A stretch of DNA of 14,820 nucleotides from a bacterium (GTDB lineage: Bacteria; UBA9089; CG2-30-40-21; SBAY01), in assembly GCA_040757115.1 (NCBI GenBank), contig JBFLYA010000090.1, positions 1 through 14,820 of the forward strand, written 5' to 3'. Under the pieces are notes generated by a model, which ran no database searches, was not told the DNA's origin, and saw nothing but the letters and a program-made list of their open reading frames with translations. This document shows, one piece after another, positions 1-7,500 of this stretch; the stretch's first letter is position 1, and each line of letters starts with the position of its first letter. Made by a program: the position numbers and the translations under genes.

Positions 1-45
1 GGGTCAGTGAAATGGGGGATTCTCCTGAAAGTAGGAAGTAGGAGA

Positions 46-127
46 GTAGGAAAGTAGGAAAGGGGGAGACATTGCCCCCAGAAGAGGAATACCGTGCACA
101 TCCTTTATCCCTTTCCTACTTACCTAC
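46..127. repeat. Inverted repeat made of GTAGGAAA-type tandem units
   Basis: The arm at 46-64 (gtaggaaagtaggaaaggg) is the reverse complement of 109-127 with one mismatch in 19. The left arm continues a short tandem run from about 30 (agtaggaagtaggagagtagg), and the right arm continues as tacctac units to about 142. The whole stretch 1-206 is otherwise without a gene. The design, a low-complexity tandem repeat folded back on itself, recurs at 4316-4546 and 13899-13959 with different units. Confidence 0.75.
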
Positions 128-207
128 AACCTACTTACCTACTATTTTCATTGCTTTGTCCTCCGCAGATTAATGTTCATCCCCCCAAAATGACTAACGC
201 ATTACGA

Positions 208-212
208 TGGAG
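208..212 (+). promoter_or_regulatory. Shine-Dalgarno that decides the start of the dehydratase gene
   Basis: TGGAG lies six bases before the ATG at 219. The upstream in-frame ATG at 207 overlaps this site and has no purine-rich stretch before it, so 219 is the better start. Confidence 0.6.
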
Positions 213-218
213 ATTTTT

Positions 219-2030
219 ATGTTAAAGAATAAACAATATTTATCACTTATTGCTGATGGGATAATGAGTGTCATTATCCTCTATCTTGCCTTCTGGGTGC
301 GATTTGGTGGACATCTGACCAACATAGAATTTGACCAATTTTATACCGTTTTACCTGTCTTTATTTTAGTTCGTCTGGCAAGTTTCTATTTCTTTGGGCT
401 TTATCGTGGACTATGGCGTTATGCCAGTCTTCAGGATTTCATTATCATTATCCAGGCAGTAACCTGTAGTATGATTGTAATGGTCGTGATTATCTTTTTT
501 GCCCGTTGGTCATTCCCAAGAACCGTTTTACTTATAGATTGGGCATTTAGTATTATCTTTATTAGCGCCCGGAAATTTTTGCCAAGATTAATCCGGGAAT
601 TTCAATGGAAACAAACTGAGAAAAAAAGAGTTCTTATTGCTGGAGCCGGTGATGCGGGTGAAATGATAGTTAGAGAAATCAAAAGTAATCCTGATTCTGA
701 ATATAGAGTTGTCGGGTTTATTGATGACCATCATCAAAAACAAGGTATGCGAATCCATGGCATAGAGGTCATTGGGAAAAAAGAGGATATACCGCATCTG
801 GTTACAAATAAAAAAATCGATGAGGTAATTATTGCGATGCCTTCTGTTCCTGGAAAGATTATCTATAAGATTGTCTCTATTTGTAATGAGATTGGTGTCC
901 AGTGTAAAACTATTCCTGGACTGGGCGAGTTAATTAGAGGGGATGTAAGCATTAAGGGATTGCGGGATATTCATCTTGAAGATTTGTTACGCCGACCACC
1001 TGTAACTCTAAATCTGGACGAAATATCAGCCTATCTTCATAACAAATGTATCCTTGTTACAGGTGCCGCAGGCTCGATTGGTGCGGAATTATGCCGTGAA
1101 ATATTGAATTTCAGCCCTAAAAAATTGATATTATTCGACCATAATGAAAATGACTTATTCTTCCTTGAACACGAATTAAATACAAATAAGGATATTCTAA
1201 AAATATGCCTTGGTGATATTAAAGACCGTGCTAAAATGTCATTAGTTATGGAAAGATTTATGCCAGAGGTTATTTTTCATACTGCGGCTCATAAACATGT
1301 TCCGATGATGGAATTAAATCCTGAAGAAGCAGTCAAAAATAATATCATTGGAACAAAGATTTTAACTGAATTAGCCGAAAAATATCATATTGCAAAATTT
1401 ATTTACATCTCTACAGATAAAGCCGTCAACCCAACAAGTATTATGGGAGCAACTAAACGGGTAGGAGAACTCTTAGTTCAAAATAGAAAAGGGCAAACGC
1501 AATTTATCAGTGTCAGATTTGGTAATGTTCTGGGAAGTGCAGGTAGTGTCGTGCCGTTATTTCGCAAACAAATTGAGGAAGGCGGACCTGTCACCGTAAC
1601 CCATCCTGAAGCCACGCGTTACTTTATGACCGCTCCCGAGGCTGTAAACCTTATAATTCAGGCAGGGGCAATGGGTAAAGGAGGCGAAGTATTTATCCTC
1701 GATATGGGAGAACCAGTCAAAATCACAGACCTGGCTCGTGACCTGATTATGTTATCAGGATTTGAACCAGATAAAGATATTGAAATAAAATTTATTGGAC
1801 TAAGACCTGGCGAGAAACTACACGAAGAGATTCTTACCGCAGAGGAAGGTGTCAACGCTACATTTCATAAACAGATATTTATTGCCAAACCAGATATAAT
1901 TGATGTAGGGACGCTGGAGACTAAAATTAACGAATTAACCTATCTGGCAGAAAAAGGTGATAGAAAAGGAATTGTCCAAAAACTAATGGAATTTGTCCCA
2001 AATTATAACCCAAATTCAAATGAAAAATAA
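219..2030 (+). CDS. Membrane-anchored NDP-sugar dehydratase/epimerase (WbpM/FlaA1/CapD family)
   Basis: Probable UDP-N-acetylhexosamine 4,6-dehydratase feeding surface-polysaccharide synthesis. The protein has 603 residues, close to the roughly 600-660 usual for the long, membrane-bound members. The first 120 or so residues hold about four hydrophobic segments. A CoA-binding-like Rossmann region follows with GAGDAGE near residue 142, then the catalytic extended short-chain dehydrogenase domain with the nucleotide-binding TGAAGSIG at about 281 and STDKAVNPTS near 398. The usual YxxxK dyad appears as MGATK (Met-409, Lys-413); Met in place of Tyr is normal for this family and marks it as a dehydratase type. 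GLRPGEKLHEEIL near the C-terminus is also typical. An in-frame ATG at 207 would add four residues but lacks a ribosome site. The O-antigen ligase gene starts 7 bases after the stop, so the two are probably co-transcribed. The exact sugar substrate cannot be told. Confidence 0.93.
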   Translation: MLKNKQYLSLIADGIMSVIILYLAFWVRFGGHLTNIEFDQFYTVLPVFILVRLASFYFFGLYRGLWRYASLQDFIIIIQAVTCSMIVMVVIIFFARWSFPRTVLLIDWAFSIIFISARKFLPRLIREFQWKQTEKKRVLIAGAGDAGEMIVREIKSNPDSEYRVVGFIDDHHQKQGMRIHGIEVIGKKEDIPHLVTNKKIDEVIIAMPSVPGKIIYKIVSICNEIGVQCKTIPGLGELIRGDVSIKGLRDIHLEDLLRRPPVTLNLDEISAYLHNKCILVTGAAGSIGAELCREILNFSPKKLILFDHNENDLFFLEHELNTNKDILKICLGDIKDRAKMSLVMERFMPEVIFHTAAHKHVPMMELNPEEAVKNNIIGTKILTELAEKYHIAKFIYISTDKAVNPTSIMGATKRVGELLVQNRKGQTQFISVRFGNVLGSAGSVVPLFRKQIEEGGPVTVTHPEATRYFMTAPEAVNLIIQAGAMGKGGEVFILDMGEPVKITDLARDLIMLSGFEPDKDIEIKFIGLRPGEKLHEEILTAEEGVNATFHKQIFIAKPDIIDVGTLETKINELTYLAEKGDRKGIVQKLMEFVPNYNPNSNEK

Positions 2031-2037
2031 ATAATTT

Positions 2038-3246
2038 ATGTTTAAAGAATCTATACCTCAAAAAATTATACTCTCAGGATTAATATTATATTGTTTAGGT
2101 GTTACTATCTCTATCTCCTGTCAGATAATGGGAGTAATATTAGCACTTAGTGGTTGGATAATCAGAATGATAATAACCCGTAGGTTTGAAATAATAGGCA
2201 CCCCATTAAACATCCCTATCCTACTTTTTATCATCACCCTATTTTTATCAACAATATTCTCTTCTTATCCAATAGTGGCATTGGATAAAACGGAATCTAT
2301 GATTAGACACCTCCTTTTATATTATTTAGTCGTATGTGGAATTAAGGACGCATCTACTGCAAAAAAAATAATTATGGTTTTATTAGTTGCGGTGGCTATT
2401 GAATCAGGATACATAATTTTGCAGTATCTTTATAATTTTAAACTATTTGGGATAGTTGTTCATAATGGGGTCTCAAAACATCTAACAGAAAACCGTGCTA
2501 TAGGTGGTGCGGTAGGAATAATATTTCCGATTGGATTTTCTCTTTGGGTCTTTAGTAATTCTGCTTACAAAAAAATTGCTCTGGGAATAATCAATCTTTT
2601 AATTTTAACCGTATTATTATTTACTCAAACCAGAGGGATTTGGGTAGGTGTGATTTTAGCACTTATCTTTATAATTATCATCGGTATTCGGAAGAAAAAG
2701 AAAATATTACTCTCTTTATTCGCATTTGTGATTGTCATTCCATTTATTTTCCCAAAAGAAGTAACTAATCAAGTCTTATCAATATTTTCAGATAAAACTC
2801 TTGGTGGAAGAATCTATCTCTGGAGGGATAGCTTACAGATAGTCAAGGATTATCCTGTGTTTGGCACAGGACCAGGAACTTTTATCCATATCTATTATCC
2901 TGAATATTTTTCTAAAGAGGCAATGGAAAATAAAGACTTTGGGCATTTACATTGCCATAACAATTTTGTAAATGTTGCCGTAGAAGGAGGAATATTAGGT
3001 TTATTTGCATTTATCTGGTTGCTTATTGCCTCTTTTTGCCTTGGTTTTAAAATCCTTAAAAGGAATCTTCAAGATAAAGACCTTTTTCCGTTAACGATTG
3101 GACTGCTGGCTGGGTTAATAGTCTGGTTAGTTCACGGAATGGTAGATTGCACCTACCTGGGTAGCAGTGCCTATCTTTTCTGGTTCACATTGGGAATGAT
3201 TGTCAGGACAGGAGATATAGCGGTTATTAACTGGAAGTTTACATAG
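2038..3246 (+). CDS. O-antigen ligase/polymerase family membrane protein (Wzy/WaaL-like)
   Basis: A 402-residue polytopic inner-membrane protein, almost wholly hydrophobic, with around ten membrane segments. It carries the Wzy_C/O-antigen ligase signature (PF04932 type): a large extracytoplasmic stretch containing YLWRDSLQIVKDYPVFGTGP (about 260-280), then HLHCHNNFVNVAVEGG (about 303-318) with the conserved His-Asn before a Glu-Gly-Gly turn and the next membrane helix. Family members transfer or polymerise lipid-linked glycans at the periplasmic face. No Shine-Dalgarno is visible before the ATG; with only 7 bases after the preceding stop, translational coupling to the dehydratase gene is likely. 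Ligase and polymerase cannot be separated by sequence alone, and a bactoprenol-linked protein glycosylation ligase is also possible. Its 3' end faces the convergent minus-strand gene across a 147-bp spacer. Confidence 0.85.
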   Translation: MFKESIPQKIILSGLILYCLGVTISISCQIMGVILALSGWIIRMIITRRFEIIGTPLNIPILLFIITLFLSTIFSSYPIVALDKTESMIRHLLLYYLVVCGIKDASTAKKIIMVLLVAVAIESGYIILQYLYNFKLFGIVVHNGVSKHLTENRAIGGAVGIIFPIGFSLWVFSNSAYKKIALGIINLLILTVLLFTQTRGIWVGVILALIFIIIIGIRKKKKILLSLFAFVIVIPFIFPKEVTNQVLSIFSDKTLGGRIYLWRDSLQIVKDYPVFGTGPGTFIHIYYPEYFSKEAMENKDFGHLHCHNNFVNVAVEGGILGLFAFIWLLIASFCLGFKILKRNLQDKDLFPLTIGLLAGLIVWLVHGMVDCTYLGSSAYLFWFTLGMIVRTGDIAVINWKFT

Positions 3247-3279
3247 GATAATACCCATAAATAAGGCATGAGAATAATC

Positions 3280-3305
3280 GTTCCGTTAGGAACATAATAT
3301 TGGTA
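3280..3305 (+). repeat. Palindromic repeat unit A1 (stem GTTCC-GTTA-GGAAC plus AT-rich tail)
   Basis: A perfect 5-bp stem, GTTCC/GGAAC with loop GTTA, is followed by the tail ataatattggtag. It is one of five copies in the window (also 3329, 14581 reversed, 14623 and 14673). It lies in the spacer between the convergent ligase and FN3 genes. There is no U-tract, so it is not a classical terminator. Confidence 0.75.
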
Positions 3306-3328
3306 GGAATAGATAGACAAATCAATCA

Positions 3329-3354
3329 GTTCCGTAGGAACGATATATTGGTAG
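3329..3354 (+). repeat. Palindromic repeat unit A2 (stem GTTCC-GTA-GGAAC plus tail)
   Basis: The 5-bp stem GTTCC/GGAAC with loop GTA is followed by gatatattggtag, nearly the tail of the unit 49 bases before it. Directly after it, tagaaatttatggaaa (3352-3367) is found again identically at 14789-14804, so the flanking low-complexity sequence is shared with the right end of the window too. Confidence 0.75.
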
Positions 3355-3393
3355 AAATTTATGGAAAGCCATTTACCGATATGTTGAAGGATT

Positions 3394-4044
3394 TTATGGC
3401 AGGACAACATCAGGGGCGGGCGTATCATCTTTAGTGTTTATTTTAAGGACTTTACCTCCTAACTGTCCACCTTCGACTTGAATAAGAAGAAAATCACCTT
3501 TGGCAGAATACTTGAAGGATTTAGTCAAGTCAGCAGTTCTAAAATTGACTAAGTTTGTGTACCAATAGCCACCTGAATTGGCTAAAACAGAATACAATGC
3601 GGATTCATCTTCATCCCCTTGATTATCATTGTCCTGGAGTTTCAAATAGACGATAGCTTCGTTATCTAAAGCATTACCTTCGGCATCAATCACCTTGCCA
3701 TAGACTAAATCATTGCCTGTTGGAATTAAAGATACTCCGGTAGTTATTTCAAAGTCTTTGAGAACGGTCTCACCAGAGATAACCTGACAACGATAGGGTG
3801 TTTGTGGCGATAAACCAACAAGCGTGATGTGGTGAATAGTGCTAACGGTATTACTCCCACGGTCATCATAGGCAATTTGAGTTGTTTTTGTCTCACCATA
3901 CTTGATTAGCCCTATCTCTGGTTCATCAGATACCCACGAAATTGTCATCTGGCTATCCGTGATATTAGAAACCATTATTTCCTCAGCAAAGGCTAACTGA
4001 ATAAATAGCCCAATTGTTAATAAACTCATAATTAATCTTTTCAT
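3394..4044 (-). CDS. Small secreted FN3/PAP-like plus carboxypeptidase-regulatory-like protein, paralogue of the giant protein's C-terminus
   Basis: A 216-residue predicted exported protein of unknown function. Residues 1-20 form a signal peptide (basic MKR, hydrophobic core, AFA before EE). Residues about 21-103 resemble the FN3-like N-terminal domain of purple acid phosphatases (ITDSQMTISWVSDEPEIGLI, then YDDRG and a Thr-rich TTG end) but no phosphatase domain follows. Residues about 113-216 resemble a carboxypeptidase-regulatory-like beta-sandwich (VYGKVIDAEGNALDNEAIVY). Both domains, in this order, match the last 190 residues of the giant protein encoded upstream on the same strand, including the FDDRG/YDDRG motif, the AIVYVKLK/AIVYLKLQ strand and a final N/V-LP end. 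GGAGG at 4056-4060 (minus strand) sits 11 bases before the ATG, slightly long spacing. It probably acts outside the membrane, perhaps as a binding or adhesion module. I see no catalytic residues. Confidence 0.85.
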   Translation of the reverse strand: MKRLIMSLLTIGLFIQLAFAEEIMVSNITDSQMTISWVSDEPEIGLIKYGETKTTQIAYDDRGSNTVSTIHHITLVGLSPQTPYRCQVISGETVLKDFEITTGVSLIPTGNDLVYGKVIDAEGNALDNEAIVYLKLQDNDNQGDEDESALYSVLANSGGYWYTNLVNFRTADLTKSFKYSAKGDFLLIQVEGGQLGGKVLKINTKDDTPAPDVVLP

Positions 4045-4067
4045 TTTTTCTTATACCTCCTTATTTT

Positions 4068-4116
4068 TGGTAATTGGTGACTGGTAACTGGTAATTGGTA
4101 ACTGGTAATTGGTAAC
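4068..4116. repeat. Seven tandem 7-bp units (TGGTAAY)
   Basis: TGGTAAT and TGGTAAC units alternate seven times with one variant (tggtgac). They lie 8 bases upstream of the ribosome site of the small FN3 gene, that is, in its 5' untranslated or promoter region. Seven-base units tend to slip, so copy number may vary between strains. Confidence 0.9.
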
Positions 4117-4219
4117 TAAGTTCCTGTTTAGCGTCTCCCACGATTCTTCCCTTATTATCTTCCGCAAGATTTTACCACAGATTATCACTGATTACTTACT
4201 TTTCTGGTCTCGGATGTAA

Positions 4220-4266
4220 GGTGTAGACGGAGAGGGGTATTTAAATGATAAGGACTTGTCTACACC
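4220..4266. repeat. 9-bp perfect inverted repeat GGTGTAGAC/GTCTACACC
   Basis: The arms are 4220-4228 and 4258-4266 with 29 bases between them. Its function is unknown. It may be an RNA hairpin in a read-through transcript or the remains of element ends. Confidence 0.6.
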
Positions 4267-4289
4267 AAACATCCTCAACCATCACTTTT

Positions 4290-4302
4290 GTAAGCGTTCA
4301 GG
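4290..4302 (+). repeat. 13-bp terminal motif copy (gtaagcgttcagg)
   Basis: Identical to 14699-14711 and one base different from 13335-13347. As at 14699, it is followed within a few bases by a GTGTAA start and a GGAGATA-rich repeat, so it appears to mark the left boundary of that element. Confidence 0.7.
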
Positions 4303-4315
4303 CTACACATCCGGT

Positions 4316-4546
4316 GTGTAAAAAGGGGGATAAGGAGATAAGGGAGATGTGGAGATTATAAATTAAAAGATTATGGTTATGAAGTTGGTATGGAAGCCTG
4401 CTCCTGACAGGTTCAGGAGTTAGGTCAGGATGGTTCTAACTTCATAACCCCTAAACCAAACCAGCCCCCTAACCCTAACCCTTTCACCAAAAACTCCTAA
4501 ATATATCCCCTTATCTCCATAATCTCCATATCTCCTTTTCTTACAC
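4316..4546. repeat. GGAGATA-rich element with inverted ends
   Basis: The left arm 4316-4360 starts gtgta and runs into ggataaggagataaggg units. The right arm 4507-4546 is the same type of sequence in reverse, starting gtgtaagaaaaggagat when read on the minus strand. The right arm read in reverse matches 14714-14748 at about 32 of 35 positions, so this is a dispersed family with at least three arms in the window. The interior holds the hairpin at 4375-4449. Confidence 0.65.
4375..4449. repeat. Nested hairpin: 12-bp outer stem with a 7-bp inner stem
   Basis: GGTTATGAAGTT (4375-4386) pairs perfectly with AACTTCATAACC (4438-4449). Within it CTCCTGA (4401-4407) pairs with TCAGGAG (4413-4419) across a 5-base loop. 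This is a compact two-level structure of about 75 bases in the middle of the GGAGATA element. It could be a folded RNA or a single-strand DNA hairpin of a non-autonomous element. Confidence 0.65.
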
Positions 4547-4586
4547 TATTTCAACCTTTATGCTAGATTAAGACACCATCCAAAAT

Positions 4587-7500
4587 TTACGGTAAATTTA
4601 TATCACCTGCATTAGTCGTGCTGGCGTTTACGGTTGTCGATGTCTTACCCAAAGAGCCTGCTTCTACCTCGATATAAATGTTGTCTTGATTTGAGTAACT
4701 GAAAAAGCCTTGTAAATCTTTAGTCCTGATTTTATTTTTGTCTATTTCCCATCTGCCTGTAGCGTCGGTTAAACAAGCCGCCCAGACGGATTCTGAGGAA
4801 TTATCCTGTTTTTTCAATTTAACATAAACAATTGCCCCTTCAACTGGCATAGGACCTTTTTTAACATAACCCGCGATATTCGCCTGTGCTTGCGGCGGTA
4901 TCGTCGGTCCTGTGGTGAAAGAATAGGTTGCCGGGTCAGTTGAGTTACCACAAACCAGCGTGTAAAGATATGTAGTTTGTGTTTTTAGATTTTTAATAGT
5001 AACAAAATGTGTTTCTGCTTGAGTATCTACCCCACGGTCATCAAACGCCTCATAACCCAAAGATGTCGTCGTGCCGTAAAGAACTTTACATTTCAGGTTA
5101 GAGGTAGTAATCCAGGAGATAGTAACTTGATTTTCTGCAAAATTACTCACCCTGGTCCAATTTGGCGAATATTTGCTGATTTGTTTTGAATAGACAAAAT
5201 AGCCTTTATCTATATTCGTTGTAAAGTTATAGAACTCCGGGAAGCCAATCTGATACCCTGCCCAGAAGCTTCCATCATCCCAGCGTTGAACAATTGTTGC
5301 TGAGCCGTTTTGGGCATTTATATTCTGGAGCAGGTTTTTAGCCGTAATTGTCGCCACACCTTGACCAATTAAGTTCCAGCCAACTCGTAGATTTATATTT
5401 TCTGATTCAATTTTACTGCCGTGCATCTGCCAGGTGCTGGCATTCTTACAATGCACAAAATAGCCTCTTCCAACTTCAATCGGCATATCGTTATTAAAAT
5501 ATGGAGGTGTTGGTGGAATGCCTATCTGGTAAGTTAACCAGGTGCTTCCCTCGGTCCAATGTTGAACTATATCTGCGGTTGTGCCCTGTGCATTTATGCT
5601 CTCAACTAAATTTTCAGCGGTGTATGGTTTAAGCGTTGGTATTAACGGTAATGAGAATAGATTCCATCCCGCTCGGAAAGAGACGGTTCTCGTCGTAATT
5701 GGTCCAGCCAGAGTAGTTGCATCACAGGTGGTGATACCAGAAGGATTTGCCACCTCATCCCGGGTCTGAATGTAAAATCGATATGCCGTCGTGCTAAGTA
5801 ATCCAGTTATTGTTGCCTGCTGGACACTTCCGACAGGTTGAGGGAGAGGTGGTGAAAGAAACACAGTGGCATTATCCCAATTTCCTCCGACAGGTGCATA
5901 TTTGATGATATAAAGTGAGGCAGTGCCTGTAAAATTGTTATCACCCGGTGCACTCCACTCTAATCCAGCCGAATCAGAGGTAATATTTTTTACCGTAAAA
6001 TCGGTTATTGTGCCTGGCGCCCAAATGTCTCCTGGTGTCGCACTACCTACATTTGACATAGGTCCTTCTTGATCACCACTTACTGCGGTGACGACATAAT
6101 AATAAGGAATATCCTCAGTTACCGTGTTATCAATATAACTCGTTGTGCCAATTCCGGTATCAATCTGTTGAAAAGTTACTGTCCCTGCTGGCGGTATATC
6201 TGTGCGGTAAATATTAAAGGTCGTTGGTGTGGCAATATTATATTCCCAGGTTAATGATATTGAGCCCGGATGTCCAACCGCCTGGAGATTTGTCGGTCCA
6301 GTAATAGCAGGTGCCATTGCGGGCAGGGAAAGACTACCCAATGGTGGTGGAGTAACCTGTATCCCTAAAAAGGCATCCGTGTAAGTAATACTGGTTGAGC
6401 CAATTAATTCAAAATAGTCAGTTGATTGGAGTGGAGTAGGTGCTTTCGGTGCTTTCCCTTTCGTTTTTTGTGGGGTAATCGACAGGGTTAGTAAGATATT
6501 CTTTTCCGACCCCGGTGCGATATTCCCTCCCTCACCCCATTCCCAGATAATTGTATCTCCAATTTGTGTGCTGGTTCCGGGGAATGTTGAAATCAAATCG
6601 ACATCAGCATTTAAGTTCATCGTTATCTTTGGTGTTTCGGCAATATCATCCCCGGTATTGACAAATAATACCTTTAAATCTACCTCATTTCGTTCGTTGA
6701 GTGTGAGTGTCTGTGTTATTTCGCCATTAAATGCCCGTCGTATCTGATTAACGATATATTCCTGATTCATCGCAGGTCCATGAACAACAACGGTTTCAAG
6801 ATTCCCCGCAGAAGTGCCTGTTTCGCCAAAATGGTCTTTAAACTCAATCCCCGGACCCTCATTCACGACCTTTATGCCACTTCGCACACTATCCGTAATA
6901 GATTGAACAATCACATAAAAATCCTGCTTCATTTCATTATTATCATACCAGGGTAATTGTTGGGCATAGTTAGGTAAAGTAAAGGTTACGGTGCCTTTTG
7001 TGGGGTTAAAGGAAACATCTCTATTTAATGCTTCAAAATAAGCCGCTGATTGTGTGCCTCGTGGTTTTTGATTCACATCTATTCCCATAAGTCGTTCAAA
7101 TTCTGCTTTTTCTGCGGCATTGGCTAATTTCGCCTTATTTACCGTAACAAAAGAGGGAAAACCATCGGTTAAATGGACAACCGTCGATGAACCATACGAA
7201 GTTAAAATATGCCCTTGAGTATCCTCTATCCCTATCCAGGCGGCCGGGATTTCAAAACCGACATTGGCTAATTGATTGCCCGGCTCATCACAGGTCAATT
7301 TGAATTTTATCTTATGTATCTTACCTCTATCTAAATCAGGGATATTGGGTTTGGTCGTAATTTTAAAATAGACTATCCCTCGCCAGGCATCCGCAATCTT
7401 CGGTTCATTTTGAGCCTCAAGTAGATACGATAAGTCCTGATGCACCGGAGGAATAGAATTTAATAAATCATCCACAGTAATCGTCATCCAATCATTAATT

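Larger units (their letters stand above)
4117..4586. other. Gene-free spacer between the two minus-strand secreted-protein genes
   Basis: About 470 bases with no credible ORF. They hold a small hairpin (ATCTT/AAGAT, 4157-4170), a 9-bp inverted repeat (4220-4266), the 13-bp terminal motif (4290-4302), a hairpin ACACA/TGTGT (4305-4319), an inverted pair of GGAGATA-rich repeats (4316-4360 and 4507-4546) and a nested hairpin (4375-4449). No convincing rho-independent terminator for the giant gene and no clear promoter for the small one were found, so read-through transcription from the giant gene is possible. Confidence 0.6.

Noticed and set aside
1443-1457. Loss of the catalytic Tyr (YxxxK) in the dehydratase as a sign of inactivity
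   Set aside because: Met in this position is normal for the WbpM/FlaA1-type 4,6-dehydratases, so the enzyme is probably active.
3247-3393. Rho-independent terminator between the convergent genes
   Set aside because: The hairpins at 3280 and 3329 have only 5-bp stems and no T-tract; they are members of a dispersed repeat family.
4467-4482. Telomere-like CCCTAA repeats (ccctaaccctaaccct)
   Set aside because: Only two and a half units, inside a bacterial intergenic repeat element; no sign of a linear end.
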